A DNA stretch of 14,007 nucleotides. Source: Alphaproteobacteria bacterium. Lineage in GTDB: Bacteria; Pseudomonadota; Alphaproteobacteria; CACIAM-22H2. This document shows, piece after piece, positions 1 through 8,880 of this stretch. Location of the stretch: NCBI GenBank assembly GCA_016869915.1, contig VGDA01000041.1, positions 1-14,007 of the forward strand, written 5' to 3'. Made by a program: the position numbers and the translations under genes. The notes beneath the pieces were generated by a model that was given only the letters and a program-made list of their open reading frames with translations, had not been told where the DNA came from and searched no databases. Position 1 is the first letter of the stretch. Each line of letters opens with the position of its first letter.

Positions 1-702
1 GATCACGCCGCCGGCGCCCATGATCGGCTCGGCGAAGAAGGCGGCGACCGTCTCCGGCCCCTCGCGCAGGATGAGCTCCTCGAGCTCGGCGGCGCAGCGC
101 GTCGCGAACTCGTCCTCGCTCTCGCCTGGCCTGGCGAAGTTGAAGTGGCTGGGGCAGGAGGTGTGGAGGATGTTGGCGATCGGCAGGTCGAAGTCGCGGT
201 GGTTCGCGGGCAGTCCGGTGAGGCTCGCGGTCGCGACCGTGACGCCGTGGTAGCCGCGCAGCCGCGAGATGATCTTCTTCTTCTGCGGCTTGCCGATGGC
301 GTTGTGGTAGTACCAGATGACCTTGATCGCGGTGTCGTTCGCCTCGGAGCCCGAGCTCGCGAAGAAGGCCTTCGACATCGGCACCGGCGCCAGCGCGACC
401 AGGCGCTCGGCCAGCTCGATCCCCGGCTCGTGCGACTTGCTGGCGAAGACATGGTAGGTCGGCAGCTCGCGCAGCTGGCGGGTCGCGGCCTCTATCAGCC
501 GTTCCTCGTCGAAGCCCAGCGATGCGTACCAGAGGCTGGCGAGGCCCTCGATGTATTCCTTGCCGTCGTCGTCGTAGACGTAGATCCCGCGCCCGCGCTT
601 GATGACGAGCGGCCCATTCGCCTCGTGCGCCTTCAGGTTCGTGTAGGGATGGATGAAGGCCGCGACGTCGCGGGCCTGCAGCGAATTCGGGCGCATGGTC
701 AT
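1..702 (-). CDS. Class III (omega) aminotransferase, C-terminal part missing at window edge
   Basis: This is a pyridoxal-phosphate-dependent transaminase of fold type I, class III, which moves an amino group from an amine or omega-amino acid to a keto acid in the cytoplasm. The 234 visible residues start MTMRPNSLQARD. They show the usual N-terminal landmarks: IYVYDDDGKEYIEGLASLW (about residues 40-58), the cofactor-phosphate motif SSGSEAND (about 116-123) and the ring-stacking segment RGYHGVTVA (about 149-157). The frame is still open at base 1, so roughly the second half, including the Schiff-base lysine, is outside. The ATG at 702 is preferred to the in-frame ATG at 696 because GAGGAGG lies 8 bases before it. 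The gene diverges from the peptide-type ABC operon, which suggests shared control and perhaps catabolism of the imported compound (inference). The substrate cannot be read from this part; relatives act on putrescine, beta-alanine, taurine and similar amines. Confidence 0.9.
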   Translation of the reverse strand, partial: MTMRPNSLQARDVAAFIHPYTNLKAHEANGPLVIKRGRGIYVYDDDGKEYIEGLASLWYASLGFDEERLIEAATRQLRELPTYHVFASKSHEPGIELAERLVALAPVPMSKAFFASSGSEANDTAIKVIWYYHNAIGKPQKKKIISRLRGYHGVTVATASLTGLPANHRDFDLPIANILHTSCPSHFNFARPGESEDEFATRCAAELEELILREGPETVAAFFAEPIMGAGGVI

Positions 703-710
703 TCCGGTTT

Positions 711-717
711 CCTCCTC
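711..717 (-). promoter_or_regulatory. Ribosome binding site of the class III aminotransferase gene
   Basis: On the minus strand GAGGAGG lies 8 bases before the ATG at 702 and 14 before the in-frame ATG at 696. The spacing favours the upstream ATG as the start. Confidence 0.7.
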
Positions 718-788
718 GGTGTCGGCCGGCATCTTAGGCGGGGCAGGCGGGCGTCGCCACCCCGCGGGGCCGTCGCGCGAGCCATCCG

Positions 789-817
789 TTGACACCCGAG
801 GGGAGCGCCGCTACGTC
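789..817 (+). promoter_or_regulatory. Candidate sigma-70 promoter of the first ABC operon
   Basis: A perfect TTGACA (789-794) is followed after 17 bases by TACGTC (812-817). The -35 element is consensus and the -10 element is poor, as is common in GC-rich alphaproteobacteria. A start near 824 would give a leader of about 75 bases before the ATG at 900. The -10 region lies inside a short inverted repeat, CGCT-N5-AGCG (809-821), which could be an operator but is short enough to be chance. A second palindrome, CCCCGCGGGG, lies at 760-769. I recognise no regulator gene in the window. Confidence 0.35.
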
Positions 818-884
818 AGCGATCCAATGCCCGCGACGGCCTCTCCCCGGGGCCGCGGCGACCAACGCGACGGGCCCAACCGAT

Positions 885-889
885 GGAGG
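885..889 (+). promoter_or_regulatory. Ribosome binding site of the first substrate-binding protein gene
   Basis: GGAGG lies 10 bases before the ATG at 900. It sets the start there and not further upstream in the same open frame (from 789), where the extra residues would bury the signal peptide. Confidence 0.65.
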
Positions 890-899
890 CTGTTCCCAC

Positions 900-2495
900 A
901 TGTCGATGAAGCGTGCTTTCGGCACGGCCGTCCTGGCCGGTGCCCTGGCGGTGGTTCTCGCCGCCGCTGCGGAAGCCAAGCCCTTCCGCTTCGCCGTCTC
1001 TGGCGACGCCAACACCATGGACCCGCATTCCCAGAATGCCGGCAACGTGACGCTGATCCTGCGGCAGATCTACGAGCCGCTGATCCATCGCGGCAAGAAG
1101 CTCGAGAAGGTCCCCGGCCTCGCCACGGCCTGGCAGCCGGTCGAGCCGACGCGCTGGCGCTTCCAGCTGCGCCGCGGCGTCAAGTTCCACGACGGGTCGG
1201 ACTTCAACGCCGACGACGTCGTGTTCTCGATCAAGCGCGCGCTCGCGCCGACCTCGAACTACGCGATCTTCGTCGACACCGTCGCCGACGTCGTGAAGGT
1301 CGACGAATTCACGGTCGACGTGGTCACCAAGGTCCCCGACCCGATCCTGCCCGACAAGTTCACCTCCGTGTTCATGATGGACAAGGAGTGGTCGGAGAAG
1401 AACAACGCGACGCGCCCGCAGAACACCCGCGAGCGCGAGGAGATGTTCACGGTCCGCAACGCCAACGGCACCGGCCCGTATCGCCTGACGACGCGCGAGC
1501 CGGACGTGCGCACCGAGCTGGCGCGCGTCGACTCCTGGTGGGGCTGGCAGGACAGGGGCCTCAACGACGGCAACGTGACGCAGATGACGTTCCGCCCGAT
1601 CGGCTCGGACGCCACGCGCGTCGCGGCGCTGCTCTCGGGCGAGGTCGACTTCGTCCTCGACCCGCCGCTGCAGGACGTCAACCGCCTCAAGCAGTCGCTG
1701 CGCGTGCTCGAGGGACCCGAGGTCCGCACGATCTTCTTCGCGTTCGACATGCACCGCGACGAGCTGCTGTACTCGAACGTCAAGGGCAAGAACCCGTTCA
1801 AGGACGTGCGGGTCCGCAGGGCCATGTACCAGGCGATCGACGGCAACGCGATCCACACCCGCGTGATGCGCGGCCAGTCGGTCCCGACCGGCACGTTCTT
1901 CCCGCCGCAGGTCAACGGCTACCTTAAGTCGGAGGACGTCCGCCATCCGTTCAGCGTCGAGGCGGCGAGGAAGCTGCTCGCCGACGCCGGCTACGGCGCG
2001 GGGTTCGAGGTCACGCTGGACTGCCCGAACAACCGCTACATCAACGACGAGCAGATCTGCCAGGCCGTGGCCGCGATGTGGACGCGCGTGGGCATCAACA
2101 CGAAGCTCAACGCGATGCCGCTGGCGACCTTCTTCCCGAAGATCCAGAAGGACGACTCGTCGATCTACTTGCTGGGCTGGGGCGTGCCGACCTATGACGC
2201 GCTCTACTCATTCCAGAGCCTGCTGCAGTCGCGCGACGGGCAGCCGGGCAACGGCATCTGGAACTACGGTCGCTACTCCTTCGCGGACATGGACCGCCTG
2301 ATCAACATCATGAAGAACGAACTCGACGCGACGAAGCGCACGGCGGCGATCCACTCGGCCCTCAGGATCTACCGCGAGGACATCCCGCACATCCCGCTGC
2401 ACCACCAGATGATCCCCTGGGCTATGCAGAAGGGCGTCAACACCGTGCACATGGCGAACAACCAGCTCGAGGTGAAGTGGGTCAAGCTGGACTGA
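900..2495 (+). CDS. Periplasmic substrate-binding protein of a Dpp/Opp-type ABC importer (SBP family 5)
   Basis: This 531-residue protein should catch a peptide or similar solute in the periplasm and deliver it to the permeases encoded next. It begins with a classic Sec signal peptide: basic MSMKR, a hydrophobic Ala/Val/Leu core, and AEA at about 24-26, so the mature protein would start near Lys27. There is no lipobox cysteine, so it should be soluble. The family 5 signature runs over about residues 72-113: PGLATAWQP, a WRFQLRRGVKFHDG core, then DFNADDVVFSIKR. Other family features are GTGPYRL and the hinge-region stretch VRVRRAMYQAIDG. Length is normal for the family. It is the first gene of a five-gene operon and is followed by a strong hairpin that probably favours its expression over the permeases. 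Family 5 proteins also bind nickel, glycosides, opines and glutathione, so a peptide ligand is only the default guess. Confidence 0.93.
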   Translation: MSMKRAFGTAVLAGALAVVLAAAAEAKPFRFAVSGDANTMDPHSQNAGNVTLILRQIYEPLIHRGKKLEKVPGLATAWQPVEPTRWRFQLRRGVKFHDGSDFNADDVVFSIKRALAPTSNYAIFVDTVADVVKVDEFTVDVVTKVPDPILPDKFTSVFMMDKEWSEKNNATRPQNTREREEMFTVRNANGTGPYRLTTREPDVRTELARVDSWWGWQDRGLNDGNVTQMTFRPIGSDATRVAALLSGEVDFVLDPPLQDVNRLKQSLRVLEGPEVRTIFFAFDMHRDELLYSNVKGKNPFKDVRVRRAMYQAIDGNAIHTRVMRGQSVPTGTFFPPQVNGYLKSEDVRHPFSVEAARKLLADAGYGAGFEVTLDCPNNRYINDEQICQAVAAMWTRVGINTKLNAMPLATFFPKIQKDDSSIYLLGWGVPTYDALYSFQSLLQSRDGQPGNGIWNYGRYSFADMDRLINIMKNELDATKRTAAIHSALRIYREDIPHIPLHHQMIPWAMQKGVNTVHMANNQLEVKWVKLD

Positions 2496-2506
2496 AGTCC
2501 CTGGGT

Positions 2507-2536
2507 CCCGGCCCGCTCCAGGTCGAGCGGGCCGGG
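2507..2536 (+). promoter_or_regulatory. Intercistronic hairpin between binding-protein and permease genes
   Basis: A perfect 12-base inverted repeat (CCCGGCCCGCTC, loop CAGGTC, GAGCGGGCCGGG) begins 11 bases after the stop codon of the binding-protein gene. One flanking T-A pair and two G-T pairs can extend the stem. No run of T follows, so it is not a standard intrinsic terminator. In ABC import operons such a structure commonly blocks 3' exonuclease decay or causes partial attenuation, raising binding protein relative to permeases. That role is inferred here; the repeat itself is plain. Confidence 0.75.
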
Positions 2537-2553
2537 ATTCCGGCGGCCTCGCC

Positions 2554-3540
2554 ATGATCGCATTCGTCGTTCAGCGCCTGCTCCAGTCCGTCCTCGTGAT
2601 GCTGGCGGTGGCGTTCATCTCCTTCGCGCTGTTCCGCTACATCGGCGACCCCGTGCTGATCATGCTGGGGCAGGACTTCACGCGCGAGCAGTACGAGATG
2701 CTCGTGCGCGACCTCGGGCTCGACCAGCCCTTCTACGTCCAGTTCGCGAAGTTCGTCGTCTCCGCCATCCAGGGCGAGTTCGGCATCTCCTACCGCCTCG
2801 CGCGCCCGGTGGCGCAGCTCATCGCGGAGCGCCTGCCGGCGACGCTCGAGCTCAGCACGATGGCGGCGCTCCTGGCGCTCTCGATCGGCGTGCCGATGGG
2901 CGTCTACACGGGACTGCGGCGGGATTCCTGGCTCAGCCGGTTCTTCCTCACGATCTCGCTGGTCGGCGTGTCGCTCCCGACCTTCCTGATCGGCATCCTC
3001 CTGATCCTCGTCTTCGCGGTGCAGCTCGGCGTGCTGCCCTCCTTCGGGCGGGGCGACGTCGTGAAGTTCGGCGGCTGGAGCACCGGCTTCCTCACGGCCA
3101 GCGGCCTCAAGGCGCTGGTGCTGCCGGCGGTGACGCTGTGCCTCTTCCAGCTGACCCTCATCATGCGCCTCGTGCGCTCGGAGATGCTCGAGGTGCTGCG
3201 CACCGACTACATCAAGTTCGCGCGCGCCCGCGGGCTCCACAACCGCGCCATCAACTTCGGCCATGCGCTCAAGAACACGCTGGTGCCCGTGATCACGATC
3301 ACGGGGCTGCAGATCGGCGGCATCATCGCCTTCGCAATCGTGACCGAGACGGTCTTCCAGTGGCCGGGCATGGGCCTGCTGTTCATCCAGTCCGTCAACA
3401 ACGCGGACGTGCCGGTGATGGCCGCCTACCTGCTGCTCGTCGGCTTCTTCTTCGTCGTCATCAACCTGGTCGTCGACCTGCTCTACTACGTCGTCGACCC
3501 GCGCCTGCGCATCGACCGCGGCGCCGCCTCGGGGCACTGA
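2554..3540 (+). CDS. ABC importer inner-membrane permease, DppB/OppB/GsiC family
   Basis: This 328-residue integral membrane protein is one half of the translocation channel of the importer. It starts MIAFVVQRLLQS, the usual family N-terminus with a first membrane helix at about 8-28. It has the conserved loop GDPVLIMLGQ and about five further hydrophobic segments (around 100-120, 131-158, 185-205, 245-265 and 288-313). The EAA cytoplasmic loop that docks on the ATPase is DYIKFARARGLHNRAI (218-233), continuing to about 247. It ends VVDPRLRID, typical of the family. The gene lies 58 bases after the binding-protein gene, past the hairpin, and has only a weak GGCGG-like ribosome site. It is separated from the next permease gene by 3 bases, so the two are probably made in matched amounts. 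Confidence 0.95.
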   Translation: MIAFVVQRLLQSVLVMLAVAFISFALFRYIGDPVLIMLGQDFTREQYEMLVRDLGLDQPFYVQFAKFVVSAIQGEFGISYRLARPVAQLIAERLPATLELSTMAALLALSIGVPMGVYTGLRRDSWLSRFFLTISLVGVSLPTFLIGILLILVFAVQLGVLPSFGRGDVVKFGGWSTGFLTASGLKALVLPAVTLCLFQLTLIMRLVRSEMLEVLRTDYIKFARARGLHNRAINFGHALKNTLVPVITITGLQIGGIIAFAIVTETVFQWPGMGLLFIQSVNNADVPVMAAYLLLVGFFFVVINLVVDLLYYVVDPRLRIDRGAASGH

Positions 3541-3543
3541 GCC

Positions 3544-4464
3544 ATGGCCGCTCCCTCCGCCCTCGCCCGGATGCTCGACAGCGACGTCTACCATTCCTTC
3601 CGGCGCAACCCGGTGGTCGTCGTCTCCGCCGTCGTCACCGCGACCTTCGTGCTGGCTGCGCTCTTCGCGCCCTGGATCACGCCCTACCTTCCCTACGACC
3701 TCGCCTCGCTCGACCTGAACGACGCCTTCACCCCGCCGGCCTGGACCGAGGAGGGGAGCCGGCGCTTCCTGCTCGGCGCCGACGACCAGGGCCGCGACGT
3801 CCTGTCGACGATCGTCTTCGGCGCGCGGGTGTCGCTGCTCGTCGGCTTCTGCGCCGTCCTCTTCGCGATGACCGTCGGCATCACGCTCGGCCTCGTCAGC
3901 GGCTACGTGGGCGGCACCGTCGAGTCCGTGATCATGCGCGTCGCCGACGTGCAGCTGACCTTCCCGGGCATCCTGATCGCGCTGCTGATCGACGGCCTGG
4001 CGCGCACCGCCCTGCCGCGCGACCTGCACTCGGAGATCGCGCTCTACGTCGTCATCTTCGCGATCGGCATCGCCAACTGGCCGCAATTCGCGCGCACCGT
4101 GCGTGGCTCGACGCTGGTCGAGAAGAGCAAGGAATACGTCCAGGCCGCCCGCGTCATCGGCCTGCACCCCGGCCTGATCATGCTTCGGCACGTCCTGCCC
4201 AACGTCATGGGGCCGGTGCTCGTCATCGCCACGCTCAGCCTCGGCTTCGCGATCCTCGCCGAGGCGACGCTGTCATTCCTCGGCGTCGGCGTGCCGCCGA
4301 CGCGGCCGTCGCTGGGCACGCTCATCCGCGTCGGCAACGACTTCCTGTTCTCCGGGGAGTGGTGGATGACGATCTTCCCCGGCGCGGCGCTGATCGTGCT
4401 GGTCCTCGCCGTCAACCTGCTGGGCGACTGGCTGCGCGACGCGCTCAACCCGAAGCTCCGCTGA
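3544..4464 (+). CDS. ABC importer inner-membrane permease, DppC/OppC/GsiD family
   Basis: This 306-residue protein is the second channel subunit, pairing with the DppB-like permease. It has the DppC-type cytoplasmic N-terminus (YHSFRRNPVVV, about 16-26), a first membrane helix at about 24-45 and the periplasmic stretch LGADDQGRDVLSTIVFGAR (77-95), which is diagnostic for the family. The EAA loop, EYVQAARVIGLHPGLIMLRH, lies at about 197-216. The ending GDWLRDALNPKLR is standard. The start codon lies 3 bases after the previous stop. The stop overlaps the next start by one base (TGATG), which indicates translational coupling along the operon. Confidence 0.95.
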   Translation: MAAPSALARMLDSDVYHSFRRNPVVVVSAVVTATFVLAALFAPWITPYLPYDLASLDLNDAFTPPAWTEEGSRRFLLGADDQGRDVLSTIVFGARVSLLVGFCAVLFAMTVGITLGLVSGYVGGTVESVIMRVADVQLTFPGILIALLIDGLARTALPRDLHSEIALYVVIFAIGIANWPQFARTVRGSTLVEKSKEYVQAARVIGLHPGLIMLRHVLPNVMGPVLVIATLSLGFAILAEATLSFLGVGVPPTRPSLGTLIRVGNDFLFSGEWWMTIFPGAALIVLVLAVNLLGDWLRDALNPKLR

Positions 4465-5446
4465 TGGCCGAAGCCTCCATCCTCGAAGTCAAGAACCTGC
4501 GCGTCGAGTTCCCGACCCGCCGCGGGAACCTGGTCGCGGTCGACGACATCTCGTTCTCGATCGCGCCGGGCGAGGTGCTCGGCGTCGTCGGCGAGTCGGG
4601 CGCTGGCAAGTCGATGACCGGCGCCGCCGTCATCGGCCTGATCGAGCCGCCGGGCCGCATCGCCGGCGGCAGCATCTCGCTCGCCGGGCGCCGGATCGAC
4701 GACCTGCCCTACGAGGAGATGCGCAAGGTCCGCGGCCGCGAGATCGGCGCGATCTTCCAGGACCCGCTCACCTCGCTGAATCCGCTCTACACGATCGGCC
4801 GCCAGCTCACCGAGACGATCCTGACGCACCTGCCGGTCTCGCAGGCCGAGGCGCAGCAGCGCGCCGTCGGCCTCCTGCGCGAGGTCGGCATCCCGGCCGC
4901 AGAGAAGCGCATCGACCACTACCCGCACCAGTTCTCCGGCGGCATGCGCCAGCGCGTCGTCATCGCCCTCGCGCTCGCGGCGAACCCGAAGCTGATCATC
5001 GCCGACGAGCCGACGACGGCGCTCGACGTCTCGATCCAGGCGCAGATCATCGCCCTGATCAAGAAGCTGTGCCGCGAGCACGGCGCGGCGGTGATGCTGG
5101 TGACCCACGACATGGGCGTGATCGCGGAGACCGCGGACCGCGTCGCGGTCATGTATGCCGGGCGCATCGCCGAGATCGGCCCCGTGCGCGACGTGATCAA
5201 GGCCGCGCGCCATCCCTACACCGACGGGCTGATGGCCTCGATCCCGAAGGTCGGCCGCACCGAGGCGCGCCTCGCGCAGATCGACGGCGCGATGCCGCGA
5301 CTCAACGCGATCCCGCGCGGCTGCGCCTTCAACCCGCGCTGCACCAGGGCCTTCGACCGCTGCCGGGCCGAGCGGCCGGAGCCCATGCGCGTCGGCAACT
5401 CCGACGTCGCGTGCTGGCTCTACGACGCCGGCCAGGGAGGCCCGCG

Positions 5447-5450
<4 letters not shown>
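4464..5450 (+). CDS. ABC importer ATP-binding protein, DppD/OppD family
   Basis: This 328-residue cytoplasmic ATPase powers the importer together with the next gene product. Visible ABC motifs are Walker A GESGAGKS (43-50), Q-loop Gln99 in IFQDPLTSLNP, signature FSGGMRQR (157-164), Walker B LIIADEP (177-183) and the switch histidine His215 in VTHD. The C-terminal oligopeptide-transporter domain has HPYTDGL (250-256) and four cysteines, Cys287, Cys293, Cys300 and Cys317. Cysteines in this arrangement bind a [4Fe-4S] cluster in characterised DppD-type proteins, so a cluster is expected here. The ATG at 4464 overlaps the preceding stop by one base and is the right length for the family. The longer open frame upstream lies in another frame of the permease gene. 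Confidence 0.95.
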
Positions 5451-6481
<1,031 letters not shown>

Positions 6482-6491
6482 TGCCGGCTGG

Positions 6492-6513
6492 CGGCCGCGC
6501 TCAGCTGCGGCCG
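6492..6513. terminator. Weak hairpin between convergent genes, possible transcription end
   Basis: CGGCCGC (6492-6498) pairs perfectly with GCGGCCG (6507-6513) around an 8-base loop that contains the manC stop codon. It sits in the 19-base gap between the converging ATPase and manC genes, where transcripts from both sides should end. There is no T-run on either side, so a role as terminator is only a possibility. Confidence 0.25.
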
Positions 6514-7925
6514 TAGCTGTCCTCGATGCGCACGATGTCGTCCTCGCCGAGATAGTCGCCGGACTGCACCTCGACGATGTGGACCGGCTCGCTGCCCGGG
6601 TTCTCGAGGCGGTGCACGCATCCCACGGGGATGTAGGTCGACATGTTCTCGCGCAGCACGAGCACGTCCTCGCCGCGCGTCACGCGCGCGACGCCCTGCA
6701 CGCAGACCCAGTGCTCGGCGCGGCGCGCATGCTTCTGCAGCGAGATCCGCTGGCCCGGGTTGACGATGATCCGCTTCACCTGGAAGCGCTCGCCGCGGTC
6801 GACCGTCTCGTAGCTGCCCCAGGGACGGTAGACGCGCGGATGCATCGAGGCCTCCGCGCGGCCCGCCTTCCTGAGCCTGTCGACGATCGCCTTGACGTGC
6901 TGCGCCTCGTCGCGCGACGCGACCAGCACAGCGTCCTTGAGCGCGACCACGATCGTGTCCTCGATGCCCACCGTCGCGAGCAGGCCGTGCTCCGCGCGCA
7001 GGTAGGATCCGCGCGTGCGCTCCGCAAGCACGTCGCCCTGCGCGACGTTGCCGTCCGCGTCGCGCGCGCCGATCTCCCAGAGCGCCGACCACGAGCCGAC
7101 ATCGGACCAGCCGAGCGATGCCGGCACGACCGCGGCGAGGCGCGTCTTCTCCATCACCGCGTAGTCGATCGAGATCGAGGGCGCCGCGGCGAAGGCCTCG
7201 CGGTCGAGGCGCACGAAGTCGAGGTCGCGCGCCGCGCGCGCCACCGCCTCGTCGGCCGCCCGCGCGACCCCGGGCGCGTGGCGCGCGAGCTCGGCGCGGA
7301 AGGTCCCGCAGGCGAAGAGGAACATGCCGCTGTTCCAGGACCAGCCGCCCTCGGCAAGGTAGCCCCTGGCAGTCGCGAGGTCCGGCTTCTCCACGAAGCG
7401 CGCGACGTCGTGCGCGCCCGGCGCGCCTGCAAGCGCCGCGCCCTGGCGGATGTAGCCGTAGCCTGTCTCGGGTGCCGTCGGATCGATGCCGAAGGTGACG
7501 AGCCGGCCGAGGCCAGCCGCGGCGGCGGCGCGCGCCACCGCGGCGGCGAAGGCCGGGTGGTCGAGGATCACGTGGTCCGAGGGCAGGACGAGCAGCATGT
7601 CGTCCGCGGGCGCGCCCGTCGCCGCGAGATGCGCCGCCGCCGCGGCGACCGCCGCCGCCGTGTTGCGCGCCGCCGGCTCGAGCAGCAGCGCCGCCGGGGC
7701 GATCCCGGCCTCGCGCATCTGCTCGGCGATGGCGAAGCGGTGCTCGGCGTTGCAGACGACGATCGGGGCGGCGAGGCCGGCCGCCCGCGCGCGCAGCGCC
7801 GTCTCCTGGATCATGCTGTGCTCGCCGGCCAGCGGCAGGAGCTGCTTCGGGAAATGCTCGCGCGACAGCGGCCAGAGCCGCGTCCCGGAGCCGCCGGAGA
7901 GGATGACCGGATGGATGGTCGCCAT
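6501..7925 (-). CDS. manC: Bifunctional mannose-1-phosphate guanylyltransferase / mannose-6-phosphate isomerase (type II)
   Basis: This 474-residue cytoplasmic enzyme makes GDP-mannose from GTP and mannose-1-phosphate. Its C-terminal domain can interconvert fructose-6-phosphate and mannose-6-phosphate, feeding exopolysaccharide or lipopolysaccharide synthesis. The N-terminus carries the pyrophosphorylase motif GGSGTRLWPLSREHFPKQ (11-28), followed by LPSDH (114-118), FVEKPD (177-182) and WNSGMF (197-202). The second domain starts near YRPWGSYE (366-373) and has both cupin motifs: Gly391, Gln397, His399, Glu404, Gly411, and Pro433, Gly435, His438, Asn442. It ends with the family hallmark VQSGDYLGEDDIVRIEDSYGR. 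Where many homologues read HHHRAEHW, this one reads HARRAEHW; the cupin pattern is unaffected. The ATG at 7925 gives the standard family start; the in-frame upstream extension looks noncoding. It lies 82 bases downstream of the ATPase-less transporter on the same strand, so co-transcription is possible but no shared function is evident. Confidence 0.95.
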   Translation of the reverse strand: MATIHPVILSGGSGTRLWPLSREHFPKQLLPLAGEHSMIQETALRARAAGLAAPIVVCNAEHRFAIAEQMREAGIAPAALLLEPAARNTAAAVAAAAAHLAATGAPADDMLLVLPSDHVILDHPAFAAAVARAAAAAGLGRLVTFGIDPTAPETGYGYIRQGAALAGAPGAHDVARFVEKPDLATARGYLAEGGWSWNSGMFLFACGTFRAELARHAPGVARAADEAVARAARDLDFVRLDREAFAAAPSISIDYAVMEKTRLAAVVPASLGWSDVGSWSALWEIGARDADGNVAQGDVLAERTRGSYLRAEHGLLATVGIEDTIVVALKDAVLVASRDEAQHVKAIVDRLRKAGRAEASMHPRVYRPWGSYETVDRGERFQVKRIIVNPGQRISLQKHARRAEHWVCVQGVARVTRGEDVLVLRENMSTYIPVGCVHRLENPGSEPVHIVEVQSGDYLGEDDIVRIEDSYGRS

Positions 7926-7959
7926 GGCTTGGGGCTTCTTCCGTTCCTTCTGGGGCGTC

Positions 7960-7987
7960 ACTACAGCAAACGCGCGGGCGGCGCCAA
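7960..7987 (-). promoter_or_regulatory. Possible promoter for manC
   Basis: In the 82-base gap before manC the minus strand has TTGGCG (7982-7987) and, 16 bases later, TGTAGT (7960-7965). Each has 4 of 6 consensus bases. A start here would give a leader of about 30 bases and allow manC to be expressed apart from the upstream transporter genes. The match is weak and could be chance. Confidence 0.22.
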
Positions 7988-8007
7988 TTGATCCGGCCGA
8001 GTCAGGT

Positions 8008-8880
8008 TCAGCGCCGGCCGCCGCCCCTGGCCGGGCGCATCCTCCGCGCCGCGGCATCGGCGAGGAGGTTGCATGCGGCGACCGTGCCGAGGATCAGCAG
8101 GCCGGGCCAGAGGGCGAGGGCGGGCGCGGTCCAGATCAGCTCCTGCGCGTTGGTCAGCATGTTGCCCCAGCTCGGGACCGGCGGCTGGATGCCGAGGCCG
8201 AGGAAGCTCAGGACGCTCTCGAACTTGATGACCTCGCCCACCGCGAGGGCCGTCGCGACGAGGACCGTCGGCATCGCGCTCGGCAGGATGTGGACCAGCA
8301 TGACCCGCGCCGGCGAGGCGCCGAGCGCGACGGCCGCGCGCACGAAGTCGCGCGCGCGCAGCGACAGCGTCGCCGCGCGCACCAGCCGCGCGACGGTGGT
8401 CCAGCCGAAGGCGGCGGTGATGGCGACGATGCGGGCAAGGCCAGCCTCCGGAGAGCGGGCCATGTCCTCCGGTACCCCGAGCCGCGTCAGGTCGATGGCC
8501 GCGAGCACGATCAGCAGCGCCAGCAGCGGCAGGGCGATCACCAGGTCGGTGACGCGCATCAGGATCGAATCCAGCCTGCCGCCGAGATAGCCGGCCGCGA
8601 GGCCCAGCCCGGTGCCGAGCACCGCGGCGATCGTCGCCGCGACGACGCCGACGAGCAGCGACACGCGCCCGCCATGGAGCAGCCGCGCCAGCAGGTCGCG
8701 CCCGAGGTCGTCGGTCCCCAGAGGATGCGCGAGCGAGGGCGGCTCCAGCCGCGCGAGCAGGTCCGTGGCCTCGTGGTCGAGGCCCAGCGCCGCCTCCACG
8801 AGCGGCGCCGCGGCGCAGAGCAGCGCGAGCGTCGCGGCGAGCGCGATCGCGGCCCGGCCAAGGACGCGCCGCGGGATCAT
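8008..8880 (-). CDS. ABC importer permease, DppC/OppC-like (second transporter)
   Basis: This 290-residue membrane protein is a channel subunit of the second peptide-type importer. It has a first hydrophobic helix at about 8-32 and then the family stretch HPLGTDDLGRDLLARLLHG (52-70). Further hydrophobic helices lie at about 74-98 and 113-130. The EAA loop ARDFVRAAVALGASPARVML (176-195) runs on to HILPS. ESVLSFLGLGIQPPVPSWG (221-239) is typical of DppC proteins. It is shorter than the first operon's DppC-like protein mainly at the N-terminus, where the long cytoplasmic lead is missing. Its ATG lies in an ATGA overlap with the upstream permease gene, so the pair is probably translated together. 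It is the last transporter gene of this set; no ATPase gene follows, and the next gene is manC. Confidence 0.93.
   Translation of the reverse strand: MIPRRVLGRAAIALAATLALLCAAAPLVEAALGLDHEATDLLARLEPPSLAHPLGTDDLGRDLLARLLHGGRVSLLVGVVAATIAAVLGTGLGLAAGYLGGRLDSILMRVTDLVIALPLLALLIVLAAIDLTRLGVPEDMARSPEAGLARIVAITAAFGWTTVARLVRAATLSLRARDFVRAAVALGASPARVMLVHILPSAMPTVLVATALAVGEVIKFESVLSFLGLGIQPPVPSWGNMLTNAQELIWTAPALALWPGLLILGTVAACNLLADAAARRMRPARGGGRR

Noticed and set aside
2482..4191. A 569-codon open frame on the minus strand opposite the first permease genes
   Set aside because: It lies antisense to two clear permease genes, is rich in Asp, Glu, Arg, His and Gln with no recognisable domain, and is the usual mirror frame of GC-rich coding DNA.
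6726..6737. Apparent loss of histidines (HARRAEHW for HHHRAEHW) as a broken isomerase metal site in ManC
   Set aside because: Mapped on the cupin consensus, the pattern residues are Gln397, His399 and Glu404 plus His438, all present. The changed positions are not part of that pattern.
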